A stretch of 64,000 nt of DNA from Kitasatospora sp. SolWspMP-SS2h (GTDB lineage: Bacteria > Actinomycetota > Actinomycetes > Streptomycetales > Streptomycetaceae): NCBI RefSeq assembly GCF_003259315.1, contig NZ_QLLT01000031.1, positions 1 through 64,000 on the forward strand, read 5' to 3'. A program made the position numbers and the translations under genes. Position 1 is the first letter of the stretch, and the number at the start of each line of letters is the position of its first letter. This document shows, piece after piece, positions 44,162-53,436 of the stretch. A model generated the notes under the pieces. The model was not told where the DNA came from. It ran no database searches and worked only from the letters and a program-made list of their open reading frames with translations.

Positions 44162-44317
44162 GTACCCTCGTGCTGCGCATCGCGCCGACCCGGGTCCACC
44201 GGGGCGCCACCCGCCGTTCCGAGGCCCGGCGGGCACCGTGCCGGGACCGGCGCCGCCGCCGAAGACCGCTCCGACCGCTCCGACCGTTCAACCGCTCCGA
44301 CCGGGGAGGACCCCCAC

Positions 44318-45316
44318 GTGACAGCGCCCCGACTCCTCGACGTGGCCGCCGCCGCCGGCGTCTCCCGCGCCACCGCCTCGCGCGTCCTGGCCGGCACCCC
44401 GCGCAACGTCGACCCCGACCTCGCCCGCCGCGTCGAGGAGGCCGCCCGGCGGCTCGGCTACCGCACCAACCACTCCGCGCGGGCGCTGCGCACCGGCACC
44501 ACCGGCACCGTCGGCGTGGTCGTCCCCTCGCTCGCCAACCCGTACTTCGTCCAGCTCGCCGACGCCGTCGCCCGGCAGGTCCGGGCGGCCGGCGGGCAGC
44601 TGGTGGTCTCCGACGCGGCGAACTCGCCGGCCATCGAGGCCGAGCAGATCGAGACCCTGCTGAGCGGACGGGTGGACGGGCTGCTGGTCGTCCCGGTCTC
44701 CGCCGCCGCCTCCGGGGCCGCCGTCCGGGCCGCCGCCGGGCGCGCCCCGGTGGTCCTGTTCGACCGCTGGGCGCACGACTCCGGCACCGTCGCCGTCACC
44801 CTCGACAACGCCGCCGCGATGCGCCTGCTCCTCGACCACCTCGACGCCCTCGGCCGCCGCCGGATCGCCCTGGTCGCCGCCGACCAGGCGTCCTCCTCCG
44901 GCGCGGAACGCCTCGCCGCCTTCACCGCCGCCCGCGGCGCCGACGCCACCACCGTCCTGCTGCCCAGCTTCACCACCGACGCCGGCCGCACCGCCGGGCG
45001 CCGCGTCGCCGAACGCCGCGCCGAGATCGACGCCGTCGTCTGCGGCGCGGACGTCCTCGCCGTCGGCCTGGTCAGCACCCTCCAGCGCTCGGCGGTCTCC
45101 GTGCCCGGCGAGATCGCCGTCACCGGCTTCGACGACACCGAGCTGCTCGAACTCCTCGACCCCCCGATCACCTCCATCCGCCACCCGCTCGCCGACATGG
45201 CCGAACGCGCCCTCACCCTCCTCCAGGCCCCGGCCCCCGCCCGCGCCGAGAACGTCGAACGCTTCCCCCCGCAACTCGTCGTCCGCGCCTCCACCGACGC
45301 GGACGCGCACGGCTGA
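44318..45316 (+). CDS. LacI-family transcriptional regulator (ribokinase regulator)
   Basis: A 332-aa repressor: N-terminal HTH with hinge (LLDVAAAAGVSRATASRVLA ... RLGYRTNHSARALRTG) and a periplasmic-binding-protein-like effector domain (GVVVPSLANPYFVQLADAV, GRVDGLLVVPVS, VTGFDDTELLELLDPPIT). GTG 44318 has ggggagga 7 bases upstream. Divergent from rbsK, so probably a ribose-responsive repressor acting at the palindrome 44115-44130. Confidence 0.9.
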   Translation: MTAPRLLDVAAAAGVSRATASRVLAGTPRNVDPDLARRVEEAARRLGYRTNHSARALRTGTTGTVGVVVPSLANPYFVQLADAVARQVRAAGGQLVVSDAANSPAIEAEQIETLLSGRVDGLLVVPVSAAASGAAVRAAAGRAPVVLFDRWAHDSGTVAVTLDNAAAMRLLLDHLDALGRRRIALVAADQASSSGAERLAAFTAARGADATTVLLPSFTTDAGRTAGRRVAERRAEIDAVVCGADVLAVGLVSTLQRSAVSVPGEIAVTGFDDTELLELLDPPITSIRHPLADMAERALTLLQAPAPARAENVERFPPQLVVRASTDADAHG

Positions 45317-45521
45317 CGCACCGTCAACTCGCTTTCCGGAGAAGGGAATCGATTCACCCCACCTCCCGCCCGGCGCGCAGCCGTCCGCCGGGTCGGCCCC
45401 GGACCCCGATCGAGCCGCCGCCGCGGGGGCCGGCCTCGGTCAACAGCCGTGCCAAGGCGGCGAGATCGGCGATGGGCACCCCCCCGGGAGGCGGGTGCGG
45501 CCGGGTTCGGGCCCGCCGCAT

Positions 45522-45558
45522 CCTTGCATGATTTTGCTGGGTTGCGTATATTCATGCC
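45522..45558. promoter_or_regulatory. ARG-box region before argC
   Basis: Two AT-rich 18-base sites in tandem: ccttgcatgattttgctg (45522-45539) and gttgcgtatattcatgcc (45541-45558). The second reads gcatgaatatacgcaac on the other strand, close to the ArgR consensus CATGAATAaaaATTCAaG. They sit 20 bases before the argC start, next to the SD. The remainder of 45317-45521 shows no gene. Confidence 0.75.
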
Positions 45559-45578
45559 GGGCTTCAGGAGGGAATGCC

Positions 45579-46607
45579 ATGGTATTGCGAGTAGCCGTAG
45601 CCGGAGCGAGCGGGTACGCGGGCGGTGAGGTGCTGCGACTGCTGCAGGCGCACCCGGAGGTGGAGATCGGGGCGCTGACCGGCGGTTCCAACGCGGGCCG
45701 GCGGCTCGGCGCGCTGCAGCCGCACCTGATCGGCCTGGCCGACCGGGTGCTGGAGCCGACCGACCCGCAGACGCTGGCCGGGCACGACATCGTGTTCCTC
45801 GGCCTGCCGCACGGGCAGTCCGCGGAGATCGCCGCCCAGCTCGGCGAGGACGTCCTGGTGGTCGACCTGGGCGCCGACCACCGGCTGAAGTCGGCGGCCG
45901 ACTGGGAGCAGTTCTACGGCTCCCCGCACGCCGGGACGTGGCCGTACGGCCTGCCCGAGCTGCCCGGCCACCGCGAGGCGCTGCGCGGCAGCCGGCGGAT
46001 CGCCGTGCCGGGCTGCTACCCGACCGCCGTCACGCTGGCGATGTACCCGGTGTTCGCCGCGGGCCTGGCCGAGCCGGAGGCGGTGATCACCGCCGCGTCC
46101 GGCACCTCCGGCGCGGGCAAGGCCGCCAAGACGCACCTGCTGGGCAGCGAGGTGATGGGCTCGATGAGCCCGTACGGCGTCGGCGGCGGCCACCGGCACA
46201 CCCCGGAGATGGCACAGAACCTGACCCCGCTCGCGGGCGAGCCGGTCACCGTCTCCTTCACGCCCACCCTGGCGCCGATGCCGCGCGGCATCCTCGCCAC
46301 CTGCTCGGCCAAGGCCCGGCCCGGCACCACCGGCGCCGAGCTGCGCGCCGCGTACGAGAAGGCGTACGGCGACGAGCCGTTCGTCCACCTGCTGCCCGAG
46401 GGCCAGTGGCCGCACACCTCGTCCGTGTACGGGTCGAACGCGGCGGTGCTGCAGGTGGTGCTGGACGAGCACGCCGAGCGGATCATCGCGATCAGCGCGA
46501 TCGACAACCTGGTGAAGGGCACCGCGGGCGGCGCGGTGCAGAGCATGAACATCGCCCTCGGCCTCCCCGAGGAGCTCGGCCTCCCGCTGAACGGAGTCGC
46601 ACCGTGA
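45579..46607 (+). CDS. argC: N-acetyl-gamma-glutamyl-phosphate reductase
   Basis: A 342-aa NADPH-dependent reductase, third step to ornithine. Nucleotide motif VAGASGYAGGEVLRLL and catalytic C146 in AVPGCYPTA. ATG 45579 has caggaggg upstream. First gene of argCJBDR, under ARG boxes, and overlapping argJ by GTGA. Confidence 0.97.
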   Translation: MVLRVAVAGASGYAGGEVLRLLQAHPEVEIGALTGGSNAGRRLGALQPHLIGLADRVLEPTDPQTLAGHDIVFLGLPHGQSAEIAAQLGEDVLVVDLGADHRLKSAADWEQFYGSPHAGTWPYGLPELPGHREALRGSRRIAVPGCYPTAVTLAMYPVFAAGLAEPEAVITAASGTSGAGKAAKTHLLGSEVMGSMSPYGVGGGHRHTPEMAQNLTPLAGEPVTVSFTPTLAPMPRGILATCSAKARPGTTGAELRAAYEKAYGDEPFVHLLPEGQWPHTSSVYGSNAAVLQVVLDEHAERIIAISAIDNLVKGTAGGAVQSMNIALGLPEELGLPLNGVAP

Positions 46608-47782
46608 CCACCCCCCAGGACCAGAACGTCGGCGTCACCGCGGCCCGGGGCTTCCGCGCGGCGGGCGTCACCGCGGGCATCAAGGCGTCCGGCACCCCGG
46701 ACCTCGCGCTGGTCGTCAACGACGGCCCGCGGCACACCGCCGCCGGCGTGTTCACCTCCAACCGGGTGCACGCCGCCCCGGTCAAGTGGTCGCGCCAGGT
46801 GCTGAACGACGGCGAGCTGGCGGCCGTGGTCCTCAACTCCGGCGGCGCCAACGCCTGCACCGGCCCCGAGGGCTTCCAGGACACCCACGCCACCGCCGAG
46901 AAGGTCGCCGCCGAACTCGGGATCGGCGCGATCGAGGTCGCGGTCTGCTCCACCGGCCTGATCGGCGTCCGGCTGCCGATGGACAAGCTGCTGCCCGGCG
47001 TCGAACTCGCCGCCGCCGCCCTGTCGGAGACCGGCGGCGAGAGCGCCGCGATCGCCATCAAGACCACCGACACCGTGCACAAGACCGCCCAGGTCACCGC
47101 CCCGGCCGGCTGGACGGTCGGCGGCATGGCCAAGGGCGCGGGCATGCTCGCCCCCGGCCTGGCCACCATGCTGGTCGTGCTCACCACCGACGCCGAGGTC
47201 GACTCCGCCGCCCTGGACGCCGCGCTGCGCGACGCCACCCGCACCACCTTCGACCGGGTCGACTCCGACGGCTGCATGTCCACCAACGACACCGTGCTGC
47301 TGCTCGCCTCCGGCGCCTCCGCGGTCGCCCCCGAGCAGGCCGAGTTCGCCGAGGCCGTGCGCGCCGTCTGCGCCGACCTGGCCCGCCAGCTGATCGGCGA
47401 CGCCGAGGGCGCCTCCAAGGACATCCGGATCGACGTGGTCAACGCCGCCACCGAGGAGGAGGCCGTCGACGTCGCCCGCACGATCTCCCGCAGCAACCTG
47501 CTCAAGTGCGCCATCCACGGCGAGGACCCCAACTGGGGCCGGGTGCTGTCCGCGATCGGCACCACCTCCGCCGCCTTCGACCCCGACCGGCTGGACGTCG
47601 CCATCAACGGCGTCTGGGTCTGCCGGGACGGCGGCGTCGGCGAGGACCGCGACCTGGTCTCGATGAAGGACCGCGAGGTCGTCATCACCGCCGACCTCAA
47701 GGCCGGTCGGGCCTCGGCCAGCATCTGGACCAACGACCTGACCGCCGAGTACGTGCACGAGAACAGCGCCTACTCCAGCTGA
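46604..47782 (+). CDS. argJ: Bifunctional glutamate N-acetyltransferase / ornithine acetyltransferase
   Basis: A 392-aa Ntn-like self-cleaving enzyme. The autoprocessing site is intact (KGAGMLAPGLATML, nucleophile T188). It recycles acetyl from N-acetylornithine onto glutamate. C-terminal NLLKCAIHGEDPNWGRVL and the ending HENSAYSS are canonical. GTG start inside the argC stop. Confidence 0.97.
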   Translation: MTTPQDQNVGVTAARGFRAAGVTAGIKASGTPDLALVVNDGPRHTAAGVFTSNRVHAAPVKWSRQVLNDGELAAVVLNSGGANACTGPEGFQDTHATAEKVAAELGIGAIEVAVCSTGLIGVRLPMDKLLPGVELAAAALSETGGESAAIAIKTTDTVHKTAQVTAPAGWTVGGMAKGAGMLAPGLATMLVVLTTDAEVDSAALDAALRDATRTTFDRVDSDGCMSTNDTVLLLASGASAVAPEQAEFAEAVRAVCADLARQLIGDAEGASKDIRIDVVNAATEEEAVDVARTISRSNLLKCAIHGEDPNWGRVLSAIGTTSAAFDPDRLDVAINGVWVCRDGGVGEDRDLVSMKDREVVITADLKAGRASASIWTNDLTAEYVHENSAYSS

Positions 47783-47804
47783 CCCACGGGGGCCGACACA
47801 CGCC

Positions 47805-48737
47805 ATGCAGATCGCACCCAAGGGCGAACAGGCCCGCAGCAACGCCGCCCTGCCCAAGGCCCGCACCCTGATCGAGGCGCTGCCCTGGCTGGAGCGCTTC
47901 CACGGCAAGACCGTGGTCATCAAGTTCGGCGGCAACGCCATGGTCGACGAGGACCTCAAGGCCGCGTTCGCCCAGGACGTCGTCTTCCTCCGGTTCGCCG
48001 GACTGCACCCCGTCGTCGTGCACGGCGGCGGCCCGCAGATCAACGCCCAGCTGGAGAAGCTCGGCCTGGAGTCCTCCTTCACCGCCGGCCTGCGCGTCAC
48101 CACCCCCGAGACCATGGACGTGGTCCGGATGGTGCTCGCCGGGCAGGTCCAGCGCGAACTGGTCGGCCTGCTCAACACGCACGGCCCGTTCGCCGTCGGC
48201 ATGACCGGCGAGGACGCCCACACCATGACCGCCGCCAAGCGCTACGCCGTGGTCGACGGCGAGCAGGTCGACATCGGCCTGGTCGGCGACATCGTCAACA
48301 TCGAGGCCGGCGCGGTGAAGGCGCTGATCGCCGACGGCCGCATCCCGGTGATCTCCTCGATCGCCCGCGGCGCCGACGGCCACGTCTACAACATCAACGC
48401 CGACACCGCCGCCGCCGCCATGGCGGTCGCGCTCGGCGCCGAGATGCTGGTCGTGCTCACCGACGTCGAGGGCCTGTACAAGGACTGGCCCGACTCCGAC
48501 GACGTGATCAGCCAGCTGACCGCCAGCGAGCTGGAGGAGATGCTCCCCACCCTGGCCACCGGCATGCTCCCCAAGATGGAGGGCTGCCTGCGCGCCGTCC
48601 GCTCCGGCGTGGGCACCGCCCGCGTCCTGGACGGCCGCGTCCAGCACAGCCTGCTGCTGGAGATCTTCACCGACGAGGGCATCGGCACCATGGTCGTGCC
48701 GGACGACGAGAGCACCGTACTGGGGGGACTGGCATGA
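47805..48737 (+). CDS. argB: Acetylglutamate kinase
   Basis: A 310-aa amino-acid kinase: VVIKFGGNAMVDEDLKAAF, VVHGGGPQINAQLEKLG and TDVEGLYKDWPD, with the C-terminal ATGMLPKMEGC. The N-terminal helix (residues ~1-25) and motifs are those of arginine-feedback-inhibited hexameric forms. ATG 47805; overlaps argD by ATGA. Confidence 0.97.
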   Translation: MQIAPKGEQARSNAALPKARTLIEALPWLERFHGKTVVIKFGGNAMVDEDLKAAFAQDVVFLRFAGLHPVVVHGGGPQINAQLEKLGLESSFTAGLRVTTPETMDVVRMVLAGQVQRELVGLLNTHGPFAVGMTGEDAHTMTAAKRYAVVDGEQVDIGLVGDIVNIEAGAVKALIADGRIPVISSIARGADGHVYNINADTAAAAMAVALGAEMLVVLTDVEGLYKDWPDSDDVISQLTASELEEMLPTLATGMLPKMEGCLRAVRSGVGTARVLDGRVQHSLLLEIFTDEGIGTMVVPDDESTVLGGLA

Positions 48738-49936
48738 GCAGCAACGACGCCGTCATCGAGCGCTACCGGCACGCGCTGATGAACAACTACGGCACCCCGC
48801 GCATCCCGCTGGTGCGCGGCGAGGGCCCGCTGCTGTGGGACGCCGACGGCAAGCGCTACCTCGACCTGGTCGGCGGCATCGCCGTCAACGCGCTGGGCAC
48901 CGCCCACCCCGCGATCGTCGAGGCGGTGACCCGGCAGCTCACCACCCTGGGCCACGTCTCCAACCTGTTCACGGCCGAGCCGACGATCGAGCTCGCCGAG
49001 AAGCTGGTCGAGCTGGACGGCCGCCCGGGCAAGGTCTTCTTCTGCAACTCCGGCACCGAGGCCAACGAGGCCGCCTTCAAGATCTCCCGGCTGACCGGCC
49101 GCACCCACCTGGTCTCGCTCCGGGGCGCCTTCCACGGCCGCACCATGGGCGCCCTCGCGCTCACCGCCCAGCCCGGCAAGCAGGACCCGTTCCGGCCGCT
49201 GCCCGGCGACGTCAGCCACGTCCCGCTCGGCGACGTCGAGGCCCTGCGCGCGGCCGTCACCACCGACACCGCCGCGGTCTTCCTGGAGCCGATCCAGGGC
49301 GAGAACGGCGCGATCCCGCTCCCCGAGGGCTACCTGCGGGCGGCCCGCGAGATCACCCGGGCCACCGGCACCCTGCTGGTCCTGGACGAGATCCAGACCG
49401 GCATCGGCCGCACCGGCCACTGGTACGCCCACCAGGCGACCGAGGGCGTCGACCCCGACCTCGTCACCCTCGCCAAGGGCCTCGGCGGCGGCCTGCCGAT
49501 CGGCGCCGTGCTCGCCTTCGGCCCGGCCGCCGACCTGCTCGGCCCCGGCCACCACGGCACCACCTTCGGCGGCAACCCGGTGGTCGCCGCGGCCGGCCTC
49601 GCCGTGCTGGACACCATCGAGCGGCAGGGCCTGCTGGAGCACGCCGCCAAGCTCGGCGAGCGGCTGCGTACCGGGATCGAGGCGATCGGAGACCCGCTGG
49701 TCGACCACGTCCGGGGCAAGGGCCTGCTGCTGGGCATCGTGCTGACCGCGCCGGTGGCCGGGAAGGTCCAGGCCGCCGCGCAGGAGGCGGGCTTCCTGGT
49801 CAACGCCGCCACCGCGGACGCCGTCCGGCTGGTCCCGCCGCTGGTGCTCACCGAGGAGCAGGCCGACACCTTCCTCGCCGCGCTGCCCGAGATCCTCCGG
49901 ACGGTCCGCGAAGCCGCCCCCGACGCGAACAGCTGA
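48734..49936 (+). CDS. argD: Acetylornithine aminotransferase
   Basis: A 400-aa class III PLP aminotransferase: FCNSGTEANEAAFKISR, LVLDEIQTGIGRTGHWYAHQ, PLP-lysine motif TLAKGLGGGLPIGAV, and GTTFGGNPV. Converts N-acetylglutamate semialdehyde to N-acetylornithine. Coupled to argB by the ATGA overlap. Confidence 0.96.
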   Translation: MSSNDAVIERYRHALMNNYGTPRIPLVRGEGPLLWDADGKRYLDLVGGIAVNALGTAHPAIVEAVTRQLTTLGHVSNLFTAEPTIELAEKLVELDGRPGKVFFCNSGTEANEAAFKISRLTGRTHLVSLRGAFHGRTMGALALTAQPGKQDPFRPLPGDVSHVPLGDVEALRAAVTTDTAAVFLEPIQGENGAIPLPEGYLRAAREITRATGTLLVLDEIQTGIGRTGHWYAHQATEGVDPDLVTLAKGLGGGLPIGAVLAFGPAADLLGPGHHGTTFGGNPVVAAAGLAVLDTIERQGLLEHAAKLGERLRTGIEAIGDPLVDHVRGKGLLLGIVLTAPVAGKVQAAAQEAGFLVNAATADAVRLVPPLVLTEEQADTFLAALPEILRTVREAAPDANS

Positions 49937-49961
49937 GCGTCCTTCAGGAGAATCATCAGTC

Positions 49962-50516
49962 ATGACCGAACCCCGCTCCGAGCACACGACCTCCGCCACC
50001 GGCCCCACGCCGCAGGTCCCGCAGACCCGCACCGCGCGCCACCGGCGGATCGTGGACCTGCTGACCCGGCAGCCCGTCCGCTCGCAGAGCCAGCTCGCCA
50101 AGCTGCTCGCCGACGACGGACTCGTGGTCACCCAGGCCACCCTCTCCCGGGACCTGGACGAGCTCGGCGCGGTGAAGATCCGCAACCGGGACGGCGCGCT
50201 CATCTACGCCGTCCCGGCCGAGGGCGGGGACCGCACCCCGCGCGCCCCGATGGGCGAGTCCGCCAGCGAGGCCCGGATGGCCCGGCTGGCGGGCGAGCTG
50301 ATGGTCTCCGCCACCGCCTCCGGCAACCTGGTGGTGCTGCGCACCCCGCCCGGCGCGGCCCAGTTCCTGGCCTCCGCGATCGACACCGCGGAGGTGTTCG
50401 AGATCCTCGGCACCATCGCTGGGGACGACACCGTGCTGCTGATCAGCCGCGACGCGGCCGGCGGGCAGGCGCTCGCCGACCACCTGATGCAACTCGCCCA
50501 GGCCAAGTCGCAGTAG
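49962..50516 (+). CDS. argR: Arginine repressor ArgR
   Basis: A 184-aa regulator. A ~25-residue Thr/Pro N-terminal extension precedes the winged HTH (QSQLAKLLADDGLVVTQATLSRDLDELGAVK) and the hexamer/arginine-binding domain ending in GTIAGDDTVLLISRD. Binds arginine and ARG boxes. It lies inside the operon it controls; target sites are 45522-45558 and 50572-50589. ATG 49962 with caggag upstream. Confidence 0.96.
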   Translation: MTEPRSEHTTSATGPTPQVPQTRTARHRRIVDLLTRQPVRSQSQLAKLLADDGLVVTQATLSRDLDELGAVKIRNRDGALIYAVPAEGGDRTPRAPMGESASEARMARLAGELMVSATASGNLVVLRTPPGAAQFLASAIDTAEVFEILGTIAGDDTVLLISRDAAGGQALADHLMQLAQAKSQ

Positions 50517-50553
50517 TTCCGAGGCGTTTCGCACGCGCTGTGCGGTACTGGTT

Positions 50554-50589
50554 TGTGAACTCATACGCGGTGGTGCATACTTATGCCTA
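50554..50589. promoter_or_regulatory. ARG-box region before argG
   Basis: gtgcatacttatgcctaa (50572-50589) centres on the palindrome gcata-ct-tatgc. An imperfect partner, gtgaactcatacgc, lies at 50555-50568. AT-rich against a 72% GC background, and ~40 bases before argG, so separate ArgR control of argG is likely. Confidence 0.7.
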
Positions 50590-50626
50590 ACGCCGCATGG
50601 AACCTGTGTTGTGAATGGAGATAGCC

Positions 50627-51820
50627 GTGACCGATCGCGTCGTACTCGCCTACTCGGGCGGTCTGGACACGTCCGTCTGCATCGGCTGGATCGCCGAGGA
50701 GACCGGCGCCGAGGTCATCGCCGTCGCCGTCGACGTCGGCCAGGGCGGCGAGGACCTGGAGGTCATCCGCCGGCGCGCGCTCGACTGCGGCGCCGTCGAG
50801 GCCGAGGTCGCCGACGCCCGCGACGAGTTCGCCGACGAGTACTGCCTGCCGGCCCTCAAGGCCAACGCCCTGTACCAGGGCCAGTACCCGCTGGTCTCCG
50901 CGCTCTCCCGCCCGGTGATCGTCAAGCACCTGGTCGCCGCCGCGCAGAAGCACGGCGCCACCACCGTCGCCCACGGCTGCACCGGCAAGGGCAACGACCA
51001 GGTCCGCTTCGAGGTCGGCATCCAGTCGCTGGCCCCGAACCTGAAGTGCATCGCCCCGGTCCGCGACTACGCGATGACCCGCGACAAGGCGATCGCCTTC
51101 GCCGAGGCCAAGAACCTCCCGATCGTCACCACCAAGAAGAACCCGTACTCGATCGACCAGAACGTCTTCGGCCGCGCCGTCGAGACCGGCTTCCTGGAAG
51201 ACATCTGGAACGCCCCGATCGAGGACGTCTACGAGTACACCCAGGACCCGGCCGCCCCGCGCGAGGCCGACGAGGTCGTCATCACCTTCGAGGCCGGCGT
51301 CCCGGTCGCGATCGACGGCCGCAAGGTCACCGTCCTCCAGGCCATCGAGGAGCTCAACAAGCGGGCCGGCGCCCAGGGCATCGGCCGCCTCGACATGGTC
51401 GAGGACCGCCTGGTCGGCATCAAGTCCCGCGAGATCTACGAGGCCCCCGGCGCGATCGCCCTGATCACCGCCCACCAGGCCCTGGAGAACGTCACCGTCG
51501 AGCGCGAGCTGGCCCGCTACAAGCGGCAGGTCGAGCAGCGCTGGGCCGAGCTGGTCTACGACGGCCTCTGGTTCTCCCCGCTCAAGCGCGCCCTGGACGG
51601 CTTCGTCAACGAGGCCAACCAGCACGTCTCCGGCGAGATCCGGATGGTCCTGCACGGCGGCCGCGCCGTGGCCAACGGCCGCAAGTCGGACCGGTCGCTG
51701 TACGACTTCAACCTCGCCACCTACGACACCGGCGACACCTTCGACCAGTCCATGTCCAAGGGCTTCATCGAGATCTTCGGCATGTCCTCGAAGATCGCCG
51801 CCCGCCGCGACCTGGCCTGA
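50627..51820 (+). CDS. argG: Argininosuccinate synthase
   Basis: A 397-aa enzyme: ATP-binding LAYSGGLDTSVCIGWI near the N-terminus, VDVGQGGEDLE, HGCTGKGNDQVRFE and TTKKNPYSIDQNVFGR. Condenses citrulline and aspartate. GTG 50627 was chosen for ggag 6 bases upstream; an in-frame ATG at 50615 lacks an SD. Confidence 0.97.
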   Translation: MTDRVVLAYSGGLDTSVCIGWIAEETGAEVIAVAVDVGQGGEDLEVIRRRALDCGAVEAEVADARDEFADEYCLPALKANALYQGQYPLVSALSRPVIVKHLVAAAQKHGATTVAHGCTGKGNDQVRFEVGIQSLAPNLKCIAPVRDYAMTRDKAIAFAEAKNLPIVTTKKNPYSIDQNVFGRAVETGFLEDIWNAPIEDVYEYTQDPAAPREADEVVITFEAGVPVAIDGRKVTVLQAIEELNKRAGAQGIGRLDMVEDRLVGIKSREIYEAPGAIALITAHQALENVTVERELARYKRQVEQRWAELVYDGLWFSPLKRALDGFVNEANQHVSGEIRMVLHGGRAVANGRKSDRSLYDFNLATYDTGDTFDQSMSKGFIEIFGMSSKIAARRDLA

Positions 51821-51830
51821 TCCACCACCG

Positions 51831-51868
51831 GCACCCGCCCCGACCGCCCGTGGCGGCCGGGGCGGTGC
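51831..51868 (+). terminator. Hairpin between argG and argH
   Basis: Arms gcacccgccccgaccgcc and ggcggccggggcggtgc form a long, slightly bulged stem 10 bases after argG. Probably a partial terminator; argH follows 43 bases later. Confidence 0.6.
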
Positions 51869-51910
51869 CGCACCCAGACCTGCTGTGCCACACCCGAAGG
51901 AGCCCACGCG

Positions 51911-53332
51911 ATGACCGCCGACCAGCCCGCAGACGTCCGCCTCTGGGGCGCGCGCTTCGCCGACGGCCCCTCCGAGGCCCTGGCCAAGCTCTCCGCCTCC
52001 GTCCACTTCGACTGGCGGCTCGCCCCCTACGACATCGCCGGCTCCAAGGCGCACGCCCGGGTCCTGCACGGGGCCGGGCTGCTCAGCGCGGCCGAACTCG
52101 ACGCCATGCTGGCCGGGTTGGACCAGCTGCTGGCCGACGTCGAGTCCGGCGCGTTCGTGGGCACCGTCGCCGACGAGGACGTCCACACCGCCCTGGAGCG
52201 CGGCCTGCTGGAGCGCCTCGGCCCCGACCTCGGCGGCAAGCTGCGCGCCGGGCGCTCGCGCAACGACCAGATCGCCACCCTGTTCCGGATGTACCTGCGC
52301 GACCACGGCAAGGCCATCGGCGCGCTGGTCCTCGACCTCCAGCACGCCCTGGTCGGCCTCGCCGAGGCCCACCCGGACACCGCGATGCCCGGCCGCACCC
52401 ACCTCCAGCACGCCCAGCCGGTGCTGTTCGCCCACCACGTCCTCGCCCACGTCCAGGCCCTCGGCCGGGACGCCGAGCGGCTGCGCCAGTGGGACGCCCG
52501 CACCGCCGTCTCGCCGTACGGCTCCGGCGCGCTGGCCGGCTCCTCGCTCGGCCTCGACCCGGAGGCCGTCGCCGCCGAACTCGGCTTCGAGCGCGGCTCG
52601 GCGGGCAACTCGATCGACGGCACCGCCTCGCGCGACTTCGTCGCCGAGTTCGCCTTCGTCACCGCGATGATCGGCATCAACCTCTCGCGGATCGCGGAGG
52701 AGATCATCATCTGGAACACCAAGGAGTTCGGCTTCATCACGCTGCACGACGCCTTCTCCACCGGGTCGTCGATCATGCCGCAGAAGAAGAACCCCGACAT
52801 CGCCGAGCTCGCCCGCGGCAAGTCCGGCCGCCTGATCGGCAACCTGACCGGCCTGCTGGCCACCCTCAAGGCGCTGCCGCTCGCCTACAACCGCGACCTC
52901 CAGGAGGACAAGGAGCCGGTCTTCGACTCCTGCGACACCCTGGAGGTCCTGCTGCCCGCCTTCACCGGCATGGTCGCCACCCTGACGGTGCACCGCGAGC
53001 GGCTGGAGGAGCTGGCCCCGGCCGGCTTCTCGCTCGCCACCGACATCGCCGAGTGGCTGGTCCGGCAGGGCGTCCCGTTCCGGGTCGCGCACGAGGTGGC
53101 CGGCGCCTGCGTCAAGGTCTGCGAGGCCGAGGGCATCGAGCTCTCCGACCTGACGGACGCCCAGTTCGCCGCGATCTCGCCGCACCTCACCCCCGAGGTC
53201 CGCACCGTCCTCTCGGTCCACGGCGCGATCGCCTCCCGCGACGGCCGCGGCGGCACCGCCCCGTCGGCCGTCGCCGTCCAGCTCGCCGAGATCAAGGAGG
53301 ACCTCGCCACCCAGCAGTCCTGGCTGGGCTGA
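51911..53332 (+). CDS. argH: Argininosuccinate lyase
   Basis: A 473-aa fumarase-superfamily enzyme with SRNDQIATLFRMYLRD, the catalytic-site HLQHAQPVLFAHH and the signature GSSIMPQKKNPD. Releases arginine and fumarate, the last step. ATG 51911 has gaaggag upstream. Confidence 0.97.
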   Translation: MTADQPADVRLWGARFADGPSEALAKLSASVHFDWRLAPYDIAGSKAHARVLHGAGLLSAAELDAMLAGLDQLLADVESGAFVGTVADEDVHTALERGLLERLGPDLGGKLRAGRSRNDQIATLFRMYLRDHGKAIGALVLDLQHALVGLAEAHPDTAMPGRTHLQHAQPVLFAHHVLAHVQALGRDAERLRQWDARTAVSPYGSGALAGSSLGLDPEAVAAELGFERGSAGNSIDGTASRDFVAEFAFVTAMIGINLSRIAEEIIIWNTKEFGFITLHDAFSTGSSIMPQKKNPDIAELARGKSGRLIGNLTGLLATLKALPLAYNRDLQEDKEPVFDSCDTLEVLLPAFTGMVATLTVHRERLEELAPAGFSLATDIAEWLVRQGVPFRVAHEVAGACVKVCEAEGIELSDLTDAQFAAISPHLTPEVRTVLSVHGAIASRDGRGGTAPSAVAVQLAEIKEDLATQQSWLG

Positions 53333-53352
53333 GAGGTCTCCGGCAGGCGCCG

Positions 53353-53412
53353 GGCCGGGGGCCCGGGGGACGGCGGAACGGCCCCGGGCCCGCCGTTCCC
53401 CGGGCCCCCGGC
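53353..53412 (+). terminator. Terminator after argH
   Basis: A large hairpin: ggccgggggcccgggg and ccccgggcccccggcc enclose an inner stem (acggcggaacg / cgccgtt). Starts ~20 bases after the argH stop. Confidence 0.78.
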
Positions 53413-53424
53413 CGTCCCCCGGCC

Positions 53425-53436
53425 TACGCTGGAGCC
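53425..53436 (+). promoter_or_regulatory. Leaderless-type -10 before the FAD-linked oxidase
   Basis: tacgct (53425-53430) fits TANNNT and is followed by 6 bases before ATG 53437, so transcription should begin at or next to the start codon. ggagcc in between is too close to be an SD. Confidence 0.5.

Noticed and set aside
50561..53221. 886-codon minus-strand frame opposite argG and argH
   Set aside because: Antisense shadow of two well-supported arg genes.
50611..53436. Long plus-strand frame leading into the FAD-linked oxidase
   Set aside because: It reads argG and argH out of frame with Arg/Pro-rich sequence; the true oxidase start is ATG 53437.
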